58,345 bases of DNA from Alkalibacter sp964582705 (GCA_964582705.1 CAZOTE010000003.1:1-58345), one strand, 5' to 3'. Positions 26,374-35,255 are shown, counted from the first letter of the stretch. The notes: a model not told the origin generated them from the letters alone. A program made the numbers and translations.

Positions 26374-27465
26374 ATGTACGAAAGAGTCTATAATTTTTCT
26401 GCCGGACCCTCAGTCTTGCCGGAAGAAGTGCTTCTAGAAGCATCCAAGGAAATGTTGAACTATAAGGGAAGCGGAATGTCCGTGATGGAGATGAGCCATA
26501 GATCCAAAGAATTTATGGGAATTGCGGCAGATGCCGAAAAGCTTTTAAGAGAGCTGATGAATGTTCCTGCAAACTATAAGATCTTATTTTTACAAGGCGG
26601 GGCTTCCACCCAGTTTGCAATGATACCTCTGAATCTGTTTTCAAAATCCAAAACCGCAGATTATGTGGATACCGGAGCTTGGTCCACAAAAGCCATAAAA
26701 GAGGCAAAAAAATATGGAACGGTCAATGTTTTAGCTTCATCCAAGGAAAGTACATACTCCTATATTCCAAAATTGGACAAATCATCTTTTTCAAAAGATG
26801 CAGATTATTTTCACATAACCACGAATAACACCATATACGGCACGAGATTCACTCCTGACAATCTTCCTGATACGGGAGACGTCCCTCTGGTGGCGGACAT
26901 GTCCTCAAACATACTATCCGAGGCTTATGACGTGAGCAAATTCGGGCTGATTTATGCCGGAGCGCAAAAGAACATGGGTCCTGCAGGCGTCACAGCAGTC
27001 ATAATCAGAGAAGACCTAGTAGGAAAAGCGATGGATATCACCCCTACAATGCTGGACTACAAGATACATTCCGATGCTGATTCCCTTTACAATACGCCAC
27101 CTTGCTATTCAATCTATATGTGCATGCTGGTATTTAAATGGTTGAAGGAAAAAGGCGGAGTAGCCGCTATGGAGAAGATAAACAGGGAAAAATCCCAGCT
27201 GCTTTATGATTATCTCGATCAAAGCGCCATGTTCAAGGCTACTGTCGCCGTTGAAGACAGATCTTTAATGAACGTTCCATTCGTTACAGGAAAAGAGGAG
27301 CTGGATGCAGCATTTATTAAAGAAGCTGTAGCAAAGGGCTTTGTCAACCTTAAAGGCCATCGTTCTGTTGGAGGCATGAGAGCAAGCATATACAATGCCA
27401 TGCCTGTCGAAGGAGTAAAGGCGCTGGTTGAGTTCATGAAGGAATTTGAAACAAAAAATAAATAA
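26374..27465 (+). CDS. serC: phosphoserine aminotransferase
   Basis: PLP enzyme of the phosphorylated serine pathway: 3-phosphohydroxypyruvate plus glutamate to phosphoserine. 363 aa, family length. The N-terminus YNFSAGPSVLPEEVL is diagnostic. The PLP lysine is in YAGAQKNMGPAGVT, and RSVGGMRASIYNA forms the C-terminal phosphate-binding region. An AAGGAGG site precedes the ATG. First gene of a serine operon with serA and a DUF1015 gene. Confidence 0.97.
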   Translation: MYERVYNFSAGPSVLPEEVLLEASKEMLNYKGSGMSVMEMSHRSKEFMGIAADAEKLLRELMNVPANYKILFLQGGASTQFAMIPLNLFSKSKTADYVDTGAWSTKAIKEAKKYGTVNVLASSKESTYSYIPKLDKSSFSKDADYFHITTNNTIYGTRFTPDNLPDTGDVPLVADMSSNILSEAYDVSKFGLIYAGAQKNMGPAGVTAVIIREDLVGKAMDITPTMLDYKIHSDADSLYNTPPCYSIYMCMLVFKWLKEKGGVAAMEKINREKSQLLYDYLDQSAMFKATVAVEDRSLMNVPFVTGKEELDAAFIKEAVAKGFVNLKGHRSVGGMRASIYNAMPVEGVKALVEFMKEFETKNK

Positions 27466-27478
27466 TCGGAGGTTTCCA

Positions 27479-28648
27479 ATGTATAAGATAAAAACATTAA
27501 ATAATATTTCCCAAGACGGCTTGTCTCTACTTGGAGGAAACTACAGAATAACGGAAGAAGATCCAAATCCGGATGCCATACTTCTCAGAAGCTACAAAAT
27601 GCACGATATGGAGCTTCCTGAAAGCGTAAAGATAATTGGTCGTGCCGGAGCAGGAGTAAACAACATACCTATAGAAGAATACGCTTCAAAGGGAGTTATA
27701 GTGGTCAACACTCCCGGAGCCAACGCAAATGCAGTAAAAGAGCTGGTAGTATTGGGCCTATTGCTATCATCAAGGAAAGTCGTTCAGGGCATCAACTGGG
27801 CTAAATCAGCCAAAGACGATCCGGAAGTGGCCAAGCTGATTGAAAAAGAAAAGTCCAAGTTTGCCGGTCAAGAGCTTACAGGAAAAAAACTAGGCGTAAT
27901 AGGCCTTGGCGCAATAGGCGTTTTGGTTGCAAACGCGGCACTCTCATTGGGGATGGAAGTCTATGGCTACGACCCTTTCGTATCTGTTGAATCTGCATGG
28001 GGCCTAAGCTGCGATGTGAAAAGAGCCTTGAGCCTTGATGAAGTGATGACAGACTGCGATTATATTTCTCTTCACGTGCCGTTGATCGATCAAACTAAGA
28101 ACCTAGTCAATGCAGACAGGCTAAAGATGGCCAAACCCGGTCTTAGGATCCTTAACTTTGCAAGGGGAGCCCTAGTCAGCAACAAGGATATCAAAGACGC
28201 ACTGGATAGCGGAAAGGTTGCATGCTACGTAACTGATTTCCCGGATCAAGAGCTTTTGAACATGGACGGCGTTATAGGAATACCCCATCTCGGAGCATCC
28301 ACTGCAGAGTCTGAAGAAAACTGCGCTAAAATGGCTGTTCACGAAATCAAAGAGTTCTTGGAAAACGGAAATATCGTAAACTCTGTAAACTACCCTGACT
28401 GCTACATGGGAGTGAGCAATACCCAGGCAAGAATAGGCATAACCCATAAAAACATTCCAAACATGGTAGGTCAGATAACAGGAGTTTTGGCTAAAGACAA
28501 CATCAATATCGGCGACATGCTTAATAAATCAAAAGGCGATTTTGCATATACCCTTATCGATGTTGATTCACACATATCTGACGACCTTACAAACATGATT
28601 TCGGATATAGACGGAGTTTTAAAAGTAAGAGTAATAAAAAACAATTAA
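27479..28648 (+). CDS. serA: D-3-phosphoglycerate dehydrogenase
   Basis: First step of serine synthesis: NAD-dependent oxidation of 3-phosphoglycerate. 389 aa from ATG 27479 with CGGAGG 8 nt upstream; the frame stays open into serC but the earlier start has no site. The NAD-binding GVIGLGAIG block is near 140-150, ARGALV carries substrate-binding residues and the catalytic His is in GIPHLGAST. A C-terminal ACT domain (from about 315) could bind serine for feedback control. There is no intervening ASB domain, so it is the shorter type. Confidence 0.96.
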   Translation: MYKIKTLNNISQDGLSLLGGNYRITEEDPNPDAILLRSYKMHDMELPESVKIIGRAGAGVNNIPIEEYASKGVIVVNTPGANANAVKELVVLGLLLSSRKVVQGINWAKSAKDDPEVAKLIEKEKSKFAGQELTGKKLGVIGLGAIGVLVANAALSLGMEVYGYDPFVSVESAWGLSCDVKRALSLDEVMTDCDYISLHVPLIDQTKNLVNADRLKMAKPGLRILNFARGALVSNKDIKDALDSGKVACYVTDFPDQELLNMDGVIGIPHLGASTAESEENCAKMAVHEIKEFLENGNIVNSVNYPDCYMGVSNTQARIGITHKNIPNMVGQITGVLAKDNINIGDMLNKSKGDFAYTLIDVDSHISDDLTNMISDIDGVLKVRVIKNN

Positions 28649-28662
28649 TTGAGGAGAAATAA

Positions 28663-29907
28663 ATGGCTGTAATTAAAGCATTTAAATCAATCAGACCAGA
28701 GAAGAAACTTGCCGGAAAGGTAGCTGCGCTTCCCTATGATGTATACAACACCGAGGAAGCCATTGAAGCCGTAAAGGGCAACCCTTACTCGTTTCTACAT
28801 ATAGATAAATCAGAAATCGATCTTCCTTCGGATACCGACCCATACAGCGAGGAAGTCTATTTAAAGGCAAGATCAACTATGGATTCCTTTACTGAAAAAG
28901 GAATCTTCATACAGGATGATACCCCGAAGCTATATATATACAGGCTTATAATGGATGGCCGAAGTCAAACAGGTTTGGTATGCTGCAGTTCCATAGATGA
29001 TTATATAAACGGAACCATCAAGCGTCATGAGCTGACCCGTGAGGATAAGGAACAAGATAGGATCAATCATGTCGACTATTGCGATGCCAACACCGGACCG
29101 ATATTTTTGACCTATGAATCCAAACCAAACATCAACGACATCATTGAATCCTGGACGCAGGAGCAGACCTCGGAATACGACTTTGTCACTGAAGACGGAA
29201 TTACACACCAGGTCTGGATAATCGACAATCCTGAAACTATAGAAACGCTGGTTGATGAATTTGATAAAATCCCCTCCACGTATATTGCAGACGGCCATCA
29301 CAGAACAGCTTCAGCTGCAAAGGTGGGACTAAAGCGAAGAGAATCAAATTCAAACCATACCGGAAATGAGGAGTATAATTTCTTTCTGAGCGTACTTTTC
29401 CCTCACGACCAGCTTTATATCATGGACTATAACAGAGTAGTCAAAGATCTCAACAACATGACGACCGATGAGTTTATCTCTAAGCTAGAGAAAGTCATGT
29501 ATGTAGAAAACTCCGGCTCACAACCTTTCAAACCCTCTCAGAAAGGGGAAATCGGACTGTATCTGGATGATACATGGTACAAGCTGACTGTAAAGGAAAA
29601 CACGGTAGATTATAAGGATCCAGTCGCCTCATTGGATGTATCCATACTGCAGGAATCGGTGTTAAAGCCTTTGCTTGGCATAGGAGATATCAGAACGGAT
29701 AAGCGAATAGATTTTGTAGGAGGAATTAGGGGACTAAAAGAGCTAGAACGCCGATGCAAGATAGATATGAAGCTTGCTTTTGCGATGTACCCAACCTCAG
29801 TCAAAGAGTTAATGGCAATCTCAGATGCTGGGCTGTTAATGCCCCCTAAATCCACTTGGTTTGAGCCCAAGTTAAGGAGCGGAATTTTTATTCACCAACT
29901 CACATAA
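28663..29907 (+). CDS. DUF1015 family protein of the serine operon
   Basis: 414 aa, recognised by the N-terminal IRPEKKLAGKVAALPYDVYN, the central HELTREDKEQDRINH block and the conserved TYIADGHHRTASAA motif. Family members are repeatedly found beside serA and serC, and this gene lies 14 nt behind serA, so it belongs to the same transcript. The biochemical activity is not established. The GHHRT motif and charged pockets suggest a nucleotide- or phosphate-handling enzyme, possibly a kinase supplying the pathway, but that is inference. Confidence 0.85.
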   Translation: MAVIKAFKSIRPEKKLAGKVAALPYDVYNTEEAIEAVKGNPYSFLHIDKSEIDLPSDTDPYSEEVYLKARSTMDSFTEKGIFIQDDTPKLYIYRLIMDGRSQTGLVCCSSIDDYINGTIKRHELTREDKEQDRINHVDYCDANTGPIFLTYESKPNINDIIESWTQEQTSEYDFVTEDGITHQVWIIDNPETIETLVDEFDKIPSTYIADGHHRTASAAKVGLKRRESNSNHTGNEEYNFFLSVLFPHDQLYIMDYNRVVKDLNNMTTDEFISKLEKVMYVENSGSQPFKPSQKGEIGLYLDDTWYKLTVKENTVDYKDPVASLDVSILQESVLKPLLGIGDIRTDKRIDFVGGIRGLKELERRCKIDMKLAFAMYPTSVKELMAISDAGLLMPPKSTWFEPKLRSGIFIHQLT

Positions 29908-29915
29908 GAAAGATC

Positions 29916-29953
29916 AAAGCGGTTTGTTGTCTAATCTGACATCAAACCGCTTT
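29916..29953. terminator. bidirectional terminator between the serine operon and tadA
   Basis: 11-bp perfect stem AAAGCGGTTTG/CAAACCGCTTT (29916-29926 with 29943-29953). T-rich after the stem on the plus strand. It overlaps the last bases of tadA on the other strand. Confidence 0.75.
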
Positions 29954-30398
29954 ATTTATCCACTCTCTTCTCTTTAAAAAAATCCTGCAAAAGCTTTTTG
30001 CATTCTCCCTCCATTATCCCTTCATATATCTCCAGCTCTAAGTTGTTGGTTTTTTTCAACTCCCACCTTATGACTTCCAGTCCTTTTTCCTTTGAATCAT
30101 TAGCTCCATAGATAAGAGTTTTCATTCTGCTGCCCCCTATGGCACCGGTGCACATTATACACGGTTCCAACGTGACGTATATCTCACAGTCATTTAGGCG
30201 CCAGTTTCCCAGCTTCTCAGCAGCCTCTCTGATTGCCAGTATCTCCGCATGGGCGGTAGGGTCCTGATAAGTCTCAACCATATTATGAGCTCTAGATATG
30301 ATTTTCCCTTCTCTTGCTACAACTGCGCCTACTGGGACCTCTCCCAAGGCATACGCTTTTTTTGCTTCGCTAAGTGCTTCCTCCATGAATTTTTTCAT
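29952..30398 (-). CDS. tadA: tRNA adenosine(34) deaminase
   Basis: Converts A34 of tRNA-Arg(ACG) to inosine. 148 aa. Zinc-site motifs are H50-A-E52 (TAHAEI) and C80-x2-C83 (PCIMC). The TLEPCIMCTGAI block and C-terminal QDFFKEK are typical of TadA rather than free-nucleoside deaminases. Faces the serine operon convergently. Confidence 0.93.
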   Translation of the reverse strand: MKKFMEEALSEAKKAYALGEVPVGAVVAREGKIISRAHNMVETYQDPTAHAEILAIREAAEKLGNWRLNDCEIYVTLEPCIMCTGAIGGSRMKTLIYGANDSKEKGLEVIRWELKKTNNLELEIYEGIMEGECKKLLQDFFKEKRVDK

Positions 30399-30415
30399 CC
30401 GTTGCCCTCCTTTTT

Positions 30416-30448
30416 AAAAACAAAAAGAGGCATATATCATGCCCCTTT
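30416..30448 (-). terminator. intrinsic terminator after the dehydrogenase gene
   Basis: Minus-strand hairpin with arms around GGCAT/ATGCC (30424-30448) followed by a T-rich run (30416-30423), 14 bp past the stop at 30462. Confidence 0.75.
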
Positions 30449-30461
30449 GCAAGTCTTAAAA

Positions 30462-31619
30462 TTATAGCTTCTCAAGAGTTTCCATCACGTATTCGGCATA
30501 CTCCGCTCCTGTTGCTCCGTCTTCCCTGCCTGTAATTACGTATTTTTTCTCGTAAACTCCGCATTTGTCAAGAGCACTTGATAAAGCTTCTGCCTCATCG
30601 ATTTTGCCCATGTGCTCTAAAAGCATGACAGCAGCTCTCATTATGCTGCTTGGGTCTGCATATTTTCCTCTGCCTTCTTCTACCATCCTCGGAGCTGATC
30701 CGTGAATAGCCTCAAACATGGCATATCTCTTTCCGATATTCGCGCTTCCCGCCGTTCCAACACCGCCTTGGAATTCAGCTGCTTCGTCGGTAAGAATATC
30801 TCCATAGAGATTCGGAAGAACCATTACCTTGAAATTCGTCCTTCTTTTCGGGTCTATCAGCTTGGCTGTCATGATATCTATGTACCAGTCATCCCACTCT
30901 ACTTCAGGGTAATCCTTGGCTATTTCCTTGGCAACATCCAGGAATTTTCCATCAGTAGCCTTTACTACATTCGCTTTTGTTACTACAGTGACTTTGTTTT
31001 TCCCTGATTTCTTCGCATACTCAAAAGCAGATTTGATGATCCTATGAGATCCTTCCTGAGTAGTTACAGTAAAGTCTATTGCAAGATCGTCGTTTACGTG
31101 GACGCCTTTGCTTCCTAGAGCGTATGCCCCTTCAGTGTTCTCTCTATAGAACATCCAATCGATGCCTTCTTCAGGAACCTTTACAGGTCTTACATTTGCA
31201 AAAAGATCCAGTTCCTTTCTCATCGCAACGTTGGCGCTTTCTATATTCGGCCATGGATCTCCCGCTCTTGGCGTGGTAGTAGGCCCTTTAAGAATTATGT
31301 GGCATTTTTTTATTTCAGCCAATACATCGTCAGGTATGGCTTTGTTGTGCTGAGCTCTATTTTCGATCGTTAACCCATCTATTGTTCTAAATTCGACTTT
31401 TCCCGTCTTTGCCTCATCATCAAGCAAAAACTCGAGTACCCTTTGTGCTTGAGATGTAATATAAGGACCGATTCCGTCTCCTCCGACTACCCCGATTATT
31501 ACCTTGTCCAAAGAGTCGTAGTCGATAAATTCCTTTTCCTCTTTCATTTTTTCAATTCGAGCAAATTGTTCCTCTATTAATTTCCCAAAATGTTCCTTCG
31601 CGGCTTCAATTCTATCCAA
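30462..31619 (-). CDS. isocitrate/isopropylmalate dehydrogenase family protein
   Basis: Beta-decarboxylating dehydrogenase, most likely NAD(P)-isocitrate dehydrogenase. 385 aa. It has a helical N-terminal extension of about 40 residues before VIIGVVGGDGIGPYI, then the GPTTTP loop, substrate-binding RKELDLFANVRPV, YRENTEGAY, catalytic KANVVKATDG, the metal aspartates in VMVLPNLYGDILTDEAAE and the nucleotide-binding EAIHGSAP. IPMDH or homoisocitrate activity cannot be excluded. TTG start at 31619 with AGGAGG 7 nt upstream. Single-gene unit with its own promoter and terminator. Confidence 0.88.
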   Translation of the reverse strand: MDRIEAAKEHFGKLIEEQFARIEKMKEEKEFIDYDSLDKVIIGVVGGDGIGPYITSQAQRVLEFLLDDEAKTGKVEFRTIDGLTIENRAQHNKAIPDDVLAEIKKCHIILKGPTTTPRAGDPWPNIESANVAMRKELDLFANVRPVKVPEEGIDWMFYRENTEGAYALGSKGVHVNDDLAIDFTVTTQEGSHRIIKSAFEYAKKSGKNKVTVVTKANVVKATDGKFLDVAKEIAKDYPEVEWDDWYIDIMTAKLIDPKRRTNFKVMVLPNLYGDILTDEAAEFQGGVGTAGSANIGKRYAMFEAIHGSAPRMVEEGRGKYADPSSIMRAAVMLLEHMGKIDEAEALSSALDKCGVYEKKYVITGREDGATGAEYAEYVMETLEKL

Positions 31620-31643
31620 AATAAGTCCTCCTCCATATTTTGC

Positions 31644-31665
31644 GACCGATACGTCAGGTTCGGTC
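31644..31665 (-). promoter_or_regulatory. 6-bp inverted repeat in the dehydrogenase leader
   Basis: GACCGA and TCGGTC with a 10-nt centre, between the promoter and the ribosome binding site. It could be an operator or a small leader hairpin; weak on its own. Confidence 0.3.
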
Positions 31666-31700
31666 TATGCAATGCACTGCGTTTGTTTTCAGTAAGAAAT

Positions 31701-31729
31701 ATTATATATTATAATGCATAAAAATTCAA
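31701..31729 (-). promoter_or_regulatory. promoter of the dehydrogenase gene
   Basis: Minus strand TTGAAT (31724-31729), 17-nt spacer, TATAAT (31701-31706). The -35 overlaps the stop codon of the upstream small membrane gene. Leader about 75 nt. Confidence 0.65.
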
Positions 31730-32028
31730 GAACGCTTGTTTTTATCAATCCACTTTCTTATCCAATTGACAAATTCTATCACCATCCATGAAATGAGCAC
31801 CACAATAGCGGCGCCTATCGCATATCCCAAATACTGAGAGAATCCTCCCGTATAATTCCTAATCAACCCACTAAATACATTGGTTCTGTCTCTGTCTCTT
31901 TGCCCGGCATCAGGACTGTTAAATCCGATCTCGTAGTCGCTTCCTGCCTGAACCACCTCAGCCAGATGATATCCTGTTGATAAGATCATTACTGCCACCA
32001 ATGCCGATATTATTAAAATCTTATTCAA
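31726..32028 (-). CDS. small two-TM protein of the membrane cluster, unknown function
   Basis: Not recognised. 100 aa: an N-terminal hydrophobic segment (about 3-22), a polar middle with an Asp/Arg-rich string (DAGQRDRDRTNVF), a second hydrophobic segment (about 67-87) and a basic tail (WIRKWIDKNKRS). Orientation suggests both ends cytosolic with the Asp/Arg loop outside, or a cleaved signal peptide plus one anchor. TTG start with GAGGAG about 10 nt upstream. Last gene of a three-gene set, 38 nt behind the coiled-coil gene. Confidence 0.65.
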   Translation of the reverse strand: MNKILIISALVAVMILSTGYHLAEVVQAGSDYEIGFNSPDAGQRDRDRTNVFSGLIRNYTGGFSQYLGYAIGAAIVVLISWMVIEFVNWIRKWIDKNKRS

Positions 32029-32066
32029 AATAAAACAGCTCCTCTATCGGACAATTTAGGTTTCAT

Positions 32067-33149
32067 CTACTGATTCATTTCCTCTTCCACTGCTTTTTCT
32101 ATCATCTTTCTTATCTCGCTGAGATCATTCTTATCGATTATGATTTCCCTAGTATTGTCCTTCAGCTTGACTTCATCACCAAGAATTTCCGGATCGTTGA
32201 ATATTGTTTCATATATCTTGTTTTGAACCATCTGAGTATATCCGTCTTCTCTTTCTTCTATTAATTTCAACTGCTTCTTGACGTATGATTCCTTTTCTTC
32301 CAAAAGCGTCATTCTTTCTTTGATGGTCTTGGAAATCTGCTCCAGGTTTTGAATTGTCTGCTCTATTATTCTTTCCTTGCTCTTTACAACGGACGCCCTT
32401 TCTGTCAGCTCTTTTTCTTTAAGAGACAACTCTTCCTTGTCGGCAGGTTTTTTTTGATTTTCAATGCCTTCATTTTTTTGTTTTTCCTTTGCTTCCACCT
32501 GATGATACTTGTCGAAACACTTCTTTAGATCATCTATTCCGATATCTATCCTTATTGGACACGATATTGATTTTAAGGCATTTTCCTCTTCTTCTGCTTT
32601 AACCTTCTCAACTTTATCGATTATCTCATTCAATCTAGTCTCTTTAGAATCAAGCTTGTTTTCCAGCTCTTTGATTACTGCTTTTTTCTCTGCTATCTTG
32701 CTGTTCATCTCCATCAGAGCAATTTCTGCTTCTCTTTGCTTGTCCTCTTCCTCTTTGCTCTCTTTGGGCGATGAGATGTTATAGATAGCTCCTACAATAT
32801 TTACCAAGATGATCTCAACCCCCGCCAAGACCATGTACATCGAATAGTTGTCTACTACGCCTTCATAGTAAAATAAAAATCCATAAGCTGCTGCATTTGC
32901 TATCAGTGCCCCTACCGTCATAACTACATGGTCAAATCGATTCATGCATGTGAATACAAAAATGGCCATCACAAAAATTTTAATGCTTATAAATTGAAAG
33001 AGCCAAGGCTCCAAAGTTTCGACAAAGCTTGGATCTATTCCAAAATATGAGTTTAGATAAATTGAAACAATATATGATAAAGAAATCAAACCTCCAGTTA
33101 TTACAAACAAAAATATCATTCTCGACTGACTTTTCATTTCCAGCATCAT
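32067..33149 (-). CDS. 4-TM coiled-coil protein of unknown function
   Basis: Not recognised. 360 aa. Four membrane helices fall in the first 125 residues (about 11-32, 52-68, 76-97, 103-123). After these come about 200 residues rich in Glu/Lys with heptad character (EEEDKQREAEIALMEMNSKI onward and a second stretch at about 245-310), likely long coiled coils in the cytosol, then a charged C-terminus. The 4-TM head has the same layout as that of the neighbour at 33218-35185. Start uncertain: tandem ATGs at 33149/33146 sit close to AGGGG. A scaffold role is inference. Confidence 0.7.
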   Translation of the reverse strand: MMLEMKSQSRMIFLFVITGGLISLSYIVSIYLNSYFGIDPSFVETLEPWLFQFISIKIFVMAIFVFTCMNRFDHVVMTVGALIANAAAYGFLFYYEGVVDNYSMYMVLAGVEIILVNIVGAIYNISSPKESKEEEDKQREAEIALMEMNSKIAEKKAVIKELENKLDSKETRLNEIIDKVEKVKAEEEENALKSISCPIRIDIGIDDLKKCFDKYHQVEAKEKQKNEGIENQKKPADKEELSLKEKELTERASVVKSKERIIEQTIQNLEQISKTIKERMTLLEEKESYVKKQLKLIEEREDGYTQMVQNKIYETIFNDPEILGDEVKLKDNTREIIIDKNDLSEIRKMIEKAVEEEMNQ

Positions 33150-33217
33150 CCCCTATTTCTATTCGGTGCTAAAGGTGATTATATCATATTTTCACCTGCA
33201 TATCCTCTATAAATTGT

Positions 33218-35185
33218 CTACATTCCCTTATACTTTCCTGCAAGCTGGCTTAAATATTTTTTGGCTTCCGTCACCTTTCCATCTTCTAACCTGGCTCTTA
33301 AATTATCGACTATCTTTCTACCTATCATGTAGTCTACAACAGGATTTTCTTCTTTTTCAAATACAGGTTGCTGAAGTGTTTTTTCCTTTGGGTATTCAAT
33401 CATATATTTATCTATGTGATATTTTAAATTCACTAAATCAGTATCATTTAGTTTTCCCACATCCCTGCAAGATAGCTGTGAAATAAGAGCAGGGAGGTAG
33501 ACCTGCTTTCCGGCATTAAGGTAATATGTCCCTCCTTCTCTATCTTCAGAGATCCATCTGATGACAATATGAGCAATTTCATTGTTGTCATACGGAAATG
33601 GCAGAGCCGCTTCCGGCTCCAGCTTTAGGCCTTCCAATTCCCCGGATTCCATTTTTTTTATATTATGCGAGTCTTTATCAACGAACCATCCAAGTCTTAA
33701 AATCTTAGTTGCCGTTGAGCTATATTTGCCCAGCGCCTCCACCATTGCCTCACCGTTTCTGTACACTGCTCCCATCACGCTGTTGCATTCGTGAGCCGTA
33801 AGGGAGGATATGAATAAAAATTCTTCAACAGTTCTTTGCCTCATGATTTCCAAAAATTCCACCAATGAAAAAAGATTGGTTTCTATAGCTATATCGGGGA
33901 ATGATTCACAAGCATTTATATTCTCCAGCTCGTAAGAGTAAATCACTAAATCCGCCTCTTCCAACGGCACATTTTTCCAGTCTTCTTCATTTTTAACCCT
34001 ATGATTGAATATCTTGACCCTGCCGCAGTCTATGTCACTAACTTCGTGATTAACCACGTGCAGCTCCCGACAGCTTAAATCACCCAACCCGCACATTATG
34101 GCTTTGATCACCGGATTTGCGTTCACCATCACTATCTTTTCATACCCTCTTCCCTTCAAAGCAAGTTCTTCCACAGGAAAGGAATCGAAAAGGCTGTCGA
34201 TGTCCCTTGCCACTTTTAACTCTTTTCCTTTGTCAATAATTTCTAGAGGACAGTCGGCTTTTATTATCGTCTTGAAAAATTCCATAAATTCTTCTCTTGA
34301 TATGTTATTGGTATCCACGATCACTTTATCGTATTTTTCGACTCCCACGACGTATTCTAAAAAGTCTTTGTCACCTGAAAATCTGCTGTCATCCTGTACA
34401 TTCTCTCCGTTTAGATAAAACACATCCGCATTCGGATGCAGCTCTTTGATTCTATGATAGCCATCCTGATTTTCGTTTTTCAATACTGCAATCACTTTGT
34501 CCGGCTCTGGCTCAGGCTCTGGCTCTGGCTCTGGCTCTGGCTCAGGCTCAGGCTCAAGTTCCAGCACTTGTTTTGTTTCTATATATTCCTCTGGCTCACG
34601 CTCAAAAGTTGAATCCTTTTTTAGCGGAACAGTCTGATCCTCCGAAAGTGCTCTTCTACGACTCTCGTAGAGCCGCATATTTTCCTCAGGGATATCTTTT
34701 ATCTTTTCAAGCATCTCCTCTGACTCCCGGTTAAGCACCTTAACTTTATCCGATGCAGGTATTTCGATGCTTTTTTCATCAATGTTTTTCGATTTCATAT
34801 TACGATTAGCTTTCTTTCCTCCAAACATCAGAACCCCTGCAATAGGAATGAAAATTATATCAAACATTAGATTTAATGACGCTAGTTGATATATGCTTTC
34901 GTATGAAGCATATGCTAAATAAAGCGCCGAGGTCCCGTTCAGCACAGCTATCATAAACAAAAATTTATAAAAAACGTACTCCTTTGCGATATAAAACATA
35001 AAGGGAATCAGAACAACCCCTTTTACAGATAAAAGGTATGGCGCAAGTATGTAAAATGACGTCATATAATCCTGACCCGGATAAATGTAGCTCATCGCAT
35101 ACAAAGAAGACAACAACGACAGGGCAAACAATGAAATAAAAACAACAAACCCCAACTCTAATCTTATCAAGCTCATCTTTTTCAT
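33218..35185 (-). CDS. 4-TM protein with Pro-Glu repeat linker and degenerate epimerase-like domain
   Basis: 655 aa from ATG 35185 (GGGGG 7 nt upstream). Four membrane helices in the first 120 residues, a charged linker (130-210) and nine Glu-Pro repeats (about 211-228), then a roughly 310-residue soluble domain. The soluble part resembles the FlaA1/CapD sugar epimerase/dehydratase fold. Residues 459-475 (FLFISSLTA then NSVMGAVY) align by eye with the family's FVLISTDKA and NVMGATK blocks, and an LRLGWFVD block follows. The Lys expected four residues after the Met of the M-x3-K pair (M471) is Tyr475, and no GxxGxxG nucleotide motif is seen, so it may be a pseudoenzyme. A Gln/Glu-rich tail follows. 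Confidence 0.6.
   Translation of the reverse strand: MKKMSLIRLELGFVVFISLFALSLLSSLYAMSYIYPGQDYMTSFYILAPYLLSVKGVVLIPFMFYIAKEYVFYKFLFMIAVLNGTSALYLAYASYESIYQLASLNLMFDIIFIPIAGVLMFGGKKANRNMKSKNIDEKSIEIPASDKVKVLNRESEEMLEKIKDIPEENMRLYESRRRALSEDQTVPLKKDSTFEREPEEYIETKQVLELEPEPEPEPEPEPEPEPEPDKVIAVLKNENQDGYHRIKELHPNADVFYLNGENVQDDSRFSGDKDFLEYVVGVEKYDKVIVDTNNISREEFMEFFKTIIKADCPLEIIDKGKELKVARDIDSLFDSFPVEELALKGRGYEKIVMVNANPVIKAIMCGLGDLSCRELHVVNHEVSDIDCGRVKIFNHRVKNEEDWKNVPLEEADLVIYSYELENINACESFPDIAIETNLFSLVEFLEIMRQRTVEEFLFISSLTAHECNSVMGAVYRNGEAMVEALGKYSSTATKILRLGWFVDKDSHNIKKMESGELEGLKLEPEAALPFPYDNNEIAHIVIRWISEDREGGTYYLNAGKQVYLPALISQLSCRDVGKLNDTDLVNLKYHIDKYMIEYPKEKTLQQPVFEKEENPVVDYMIGRKIVDNLRARLEDGKVTEAKKYLSQLAGKYKGM
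34503..34556 (-). repeat. nine-copy hexanucleotide repeat (Glu-Pro codons)
   Basis: Nine tandem GGCTCN units on the plus strand, encoding nine Glu-Pro pairs in the linker of the epimerase-like membrane protein. The high DNA identity between units makes copy-number slippage possible without a frameshift. Confidence 0.9.
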
Positions 35186-35226
35186 GTCGCATCCCCCTAA
35201 ATCTATTCGAAACACTGTTTATAGTT

Positions 35227-35255
35227 ATTATATTCCAATAGATATCATTGTGCAA
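35227..35255 (-). promoter_or_regulatory. promoter of the three-gene membrane cluster
   Basis: Minus strand TTGCAC (35250-35255), 17-nt spacer, TATAAT (35227-35232), overlapping the 3' end of the VanZ gene. Confidence 0.65.
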
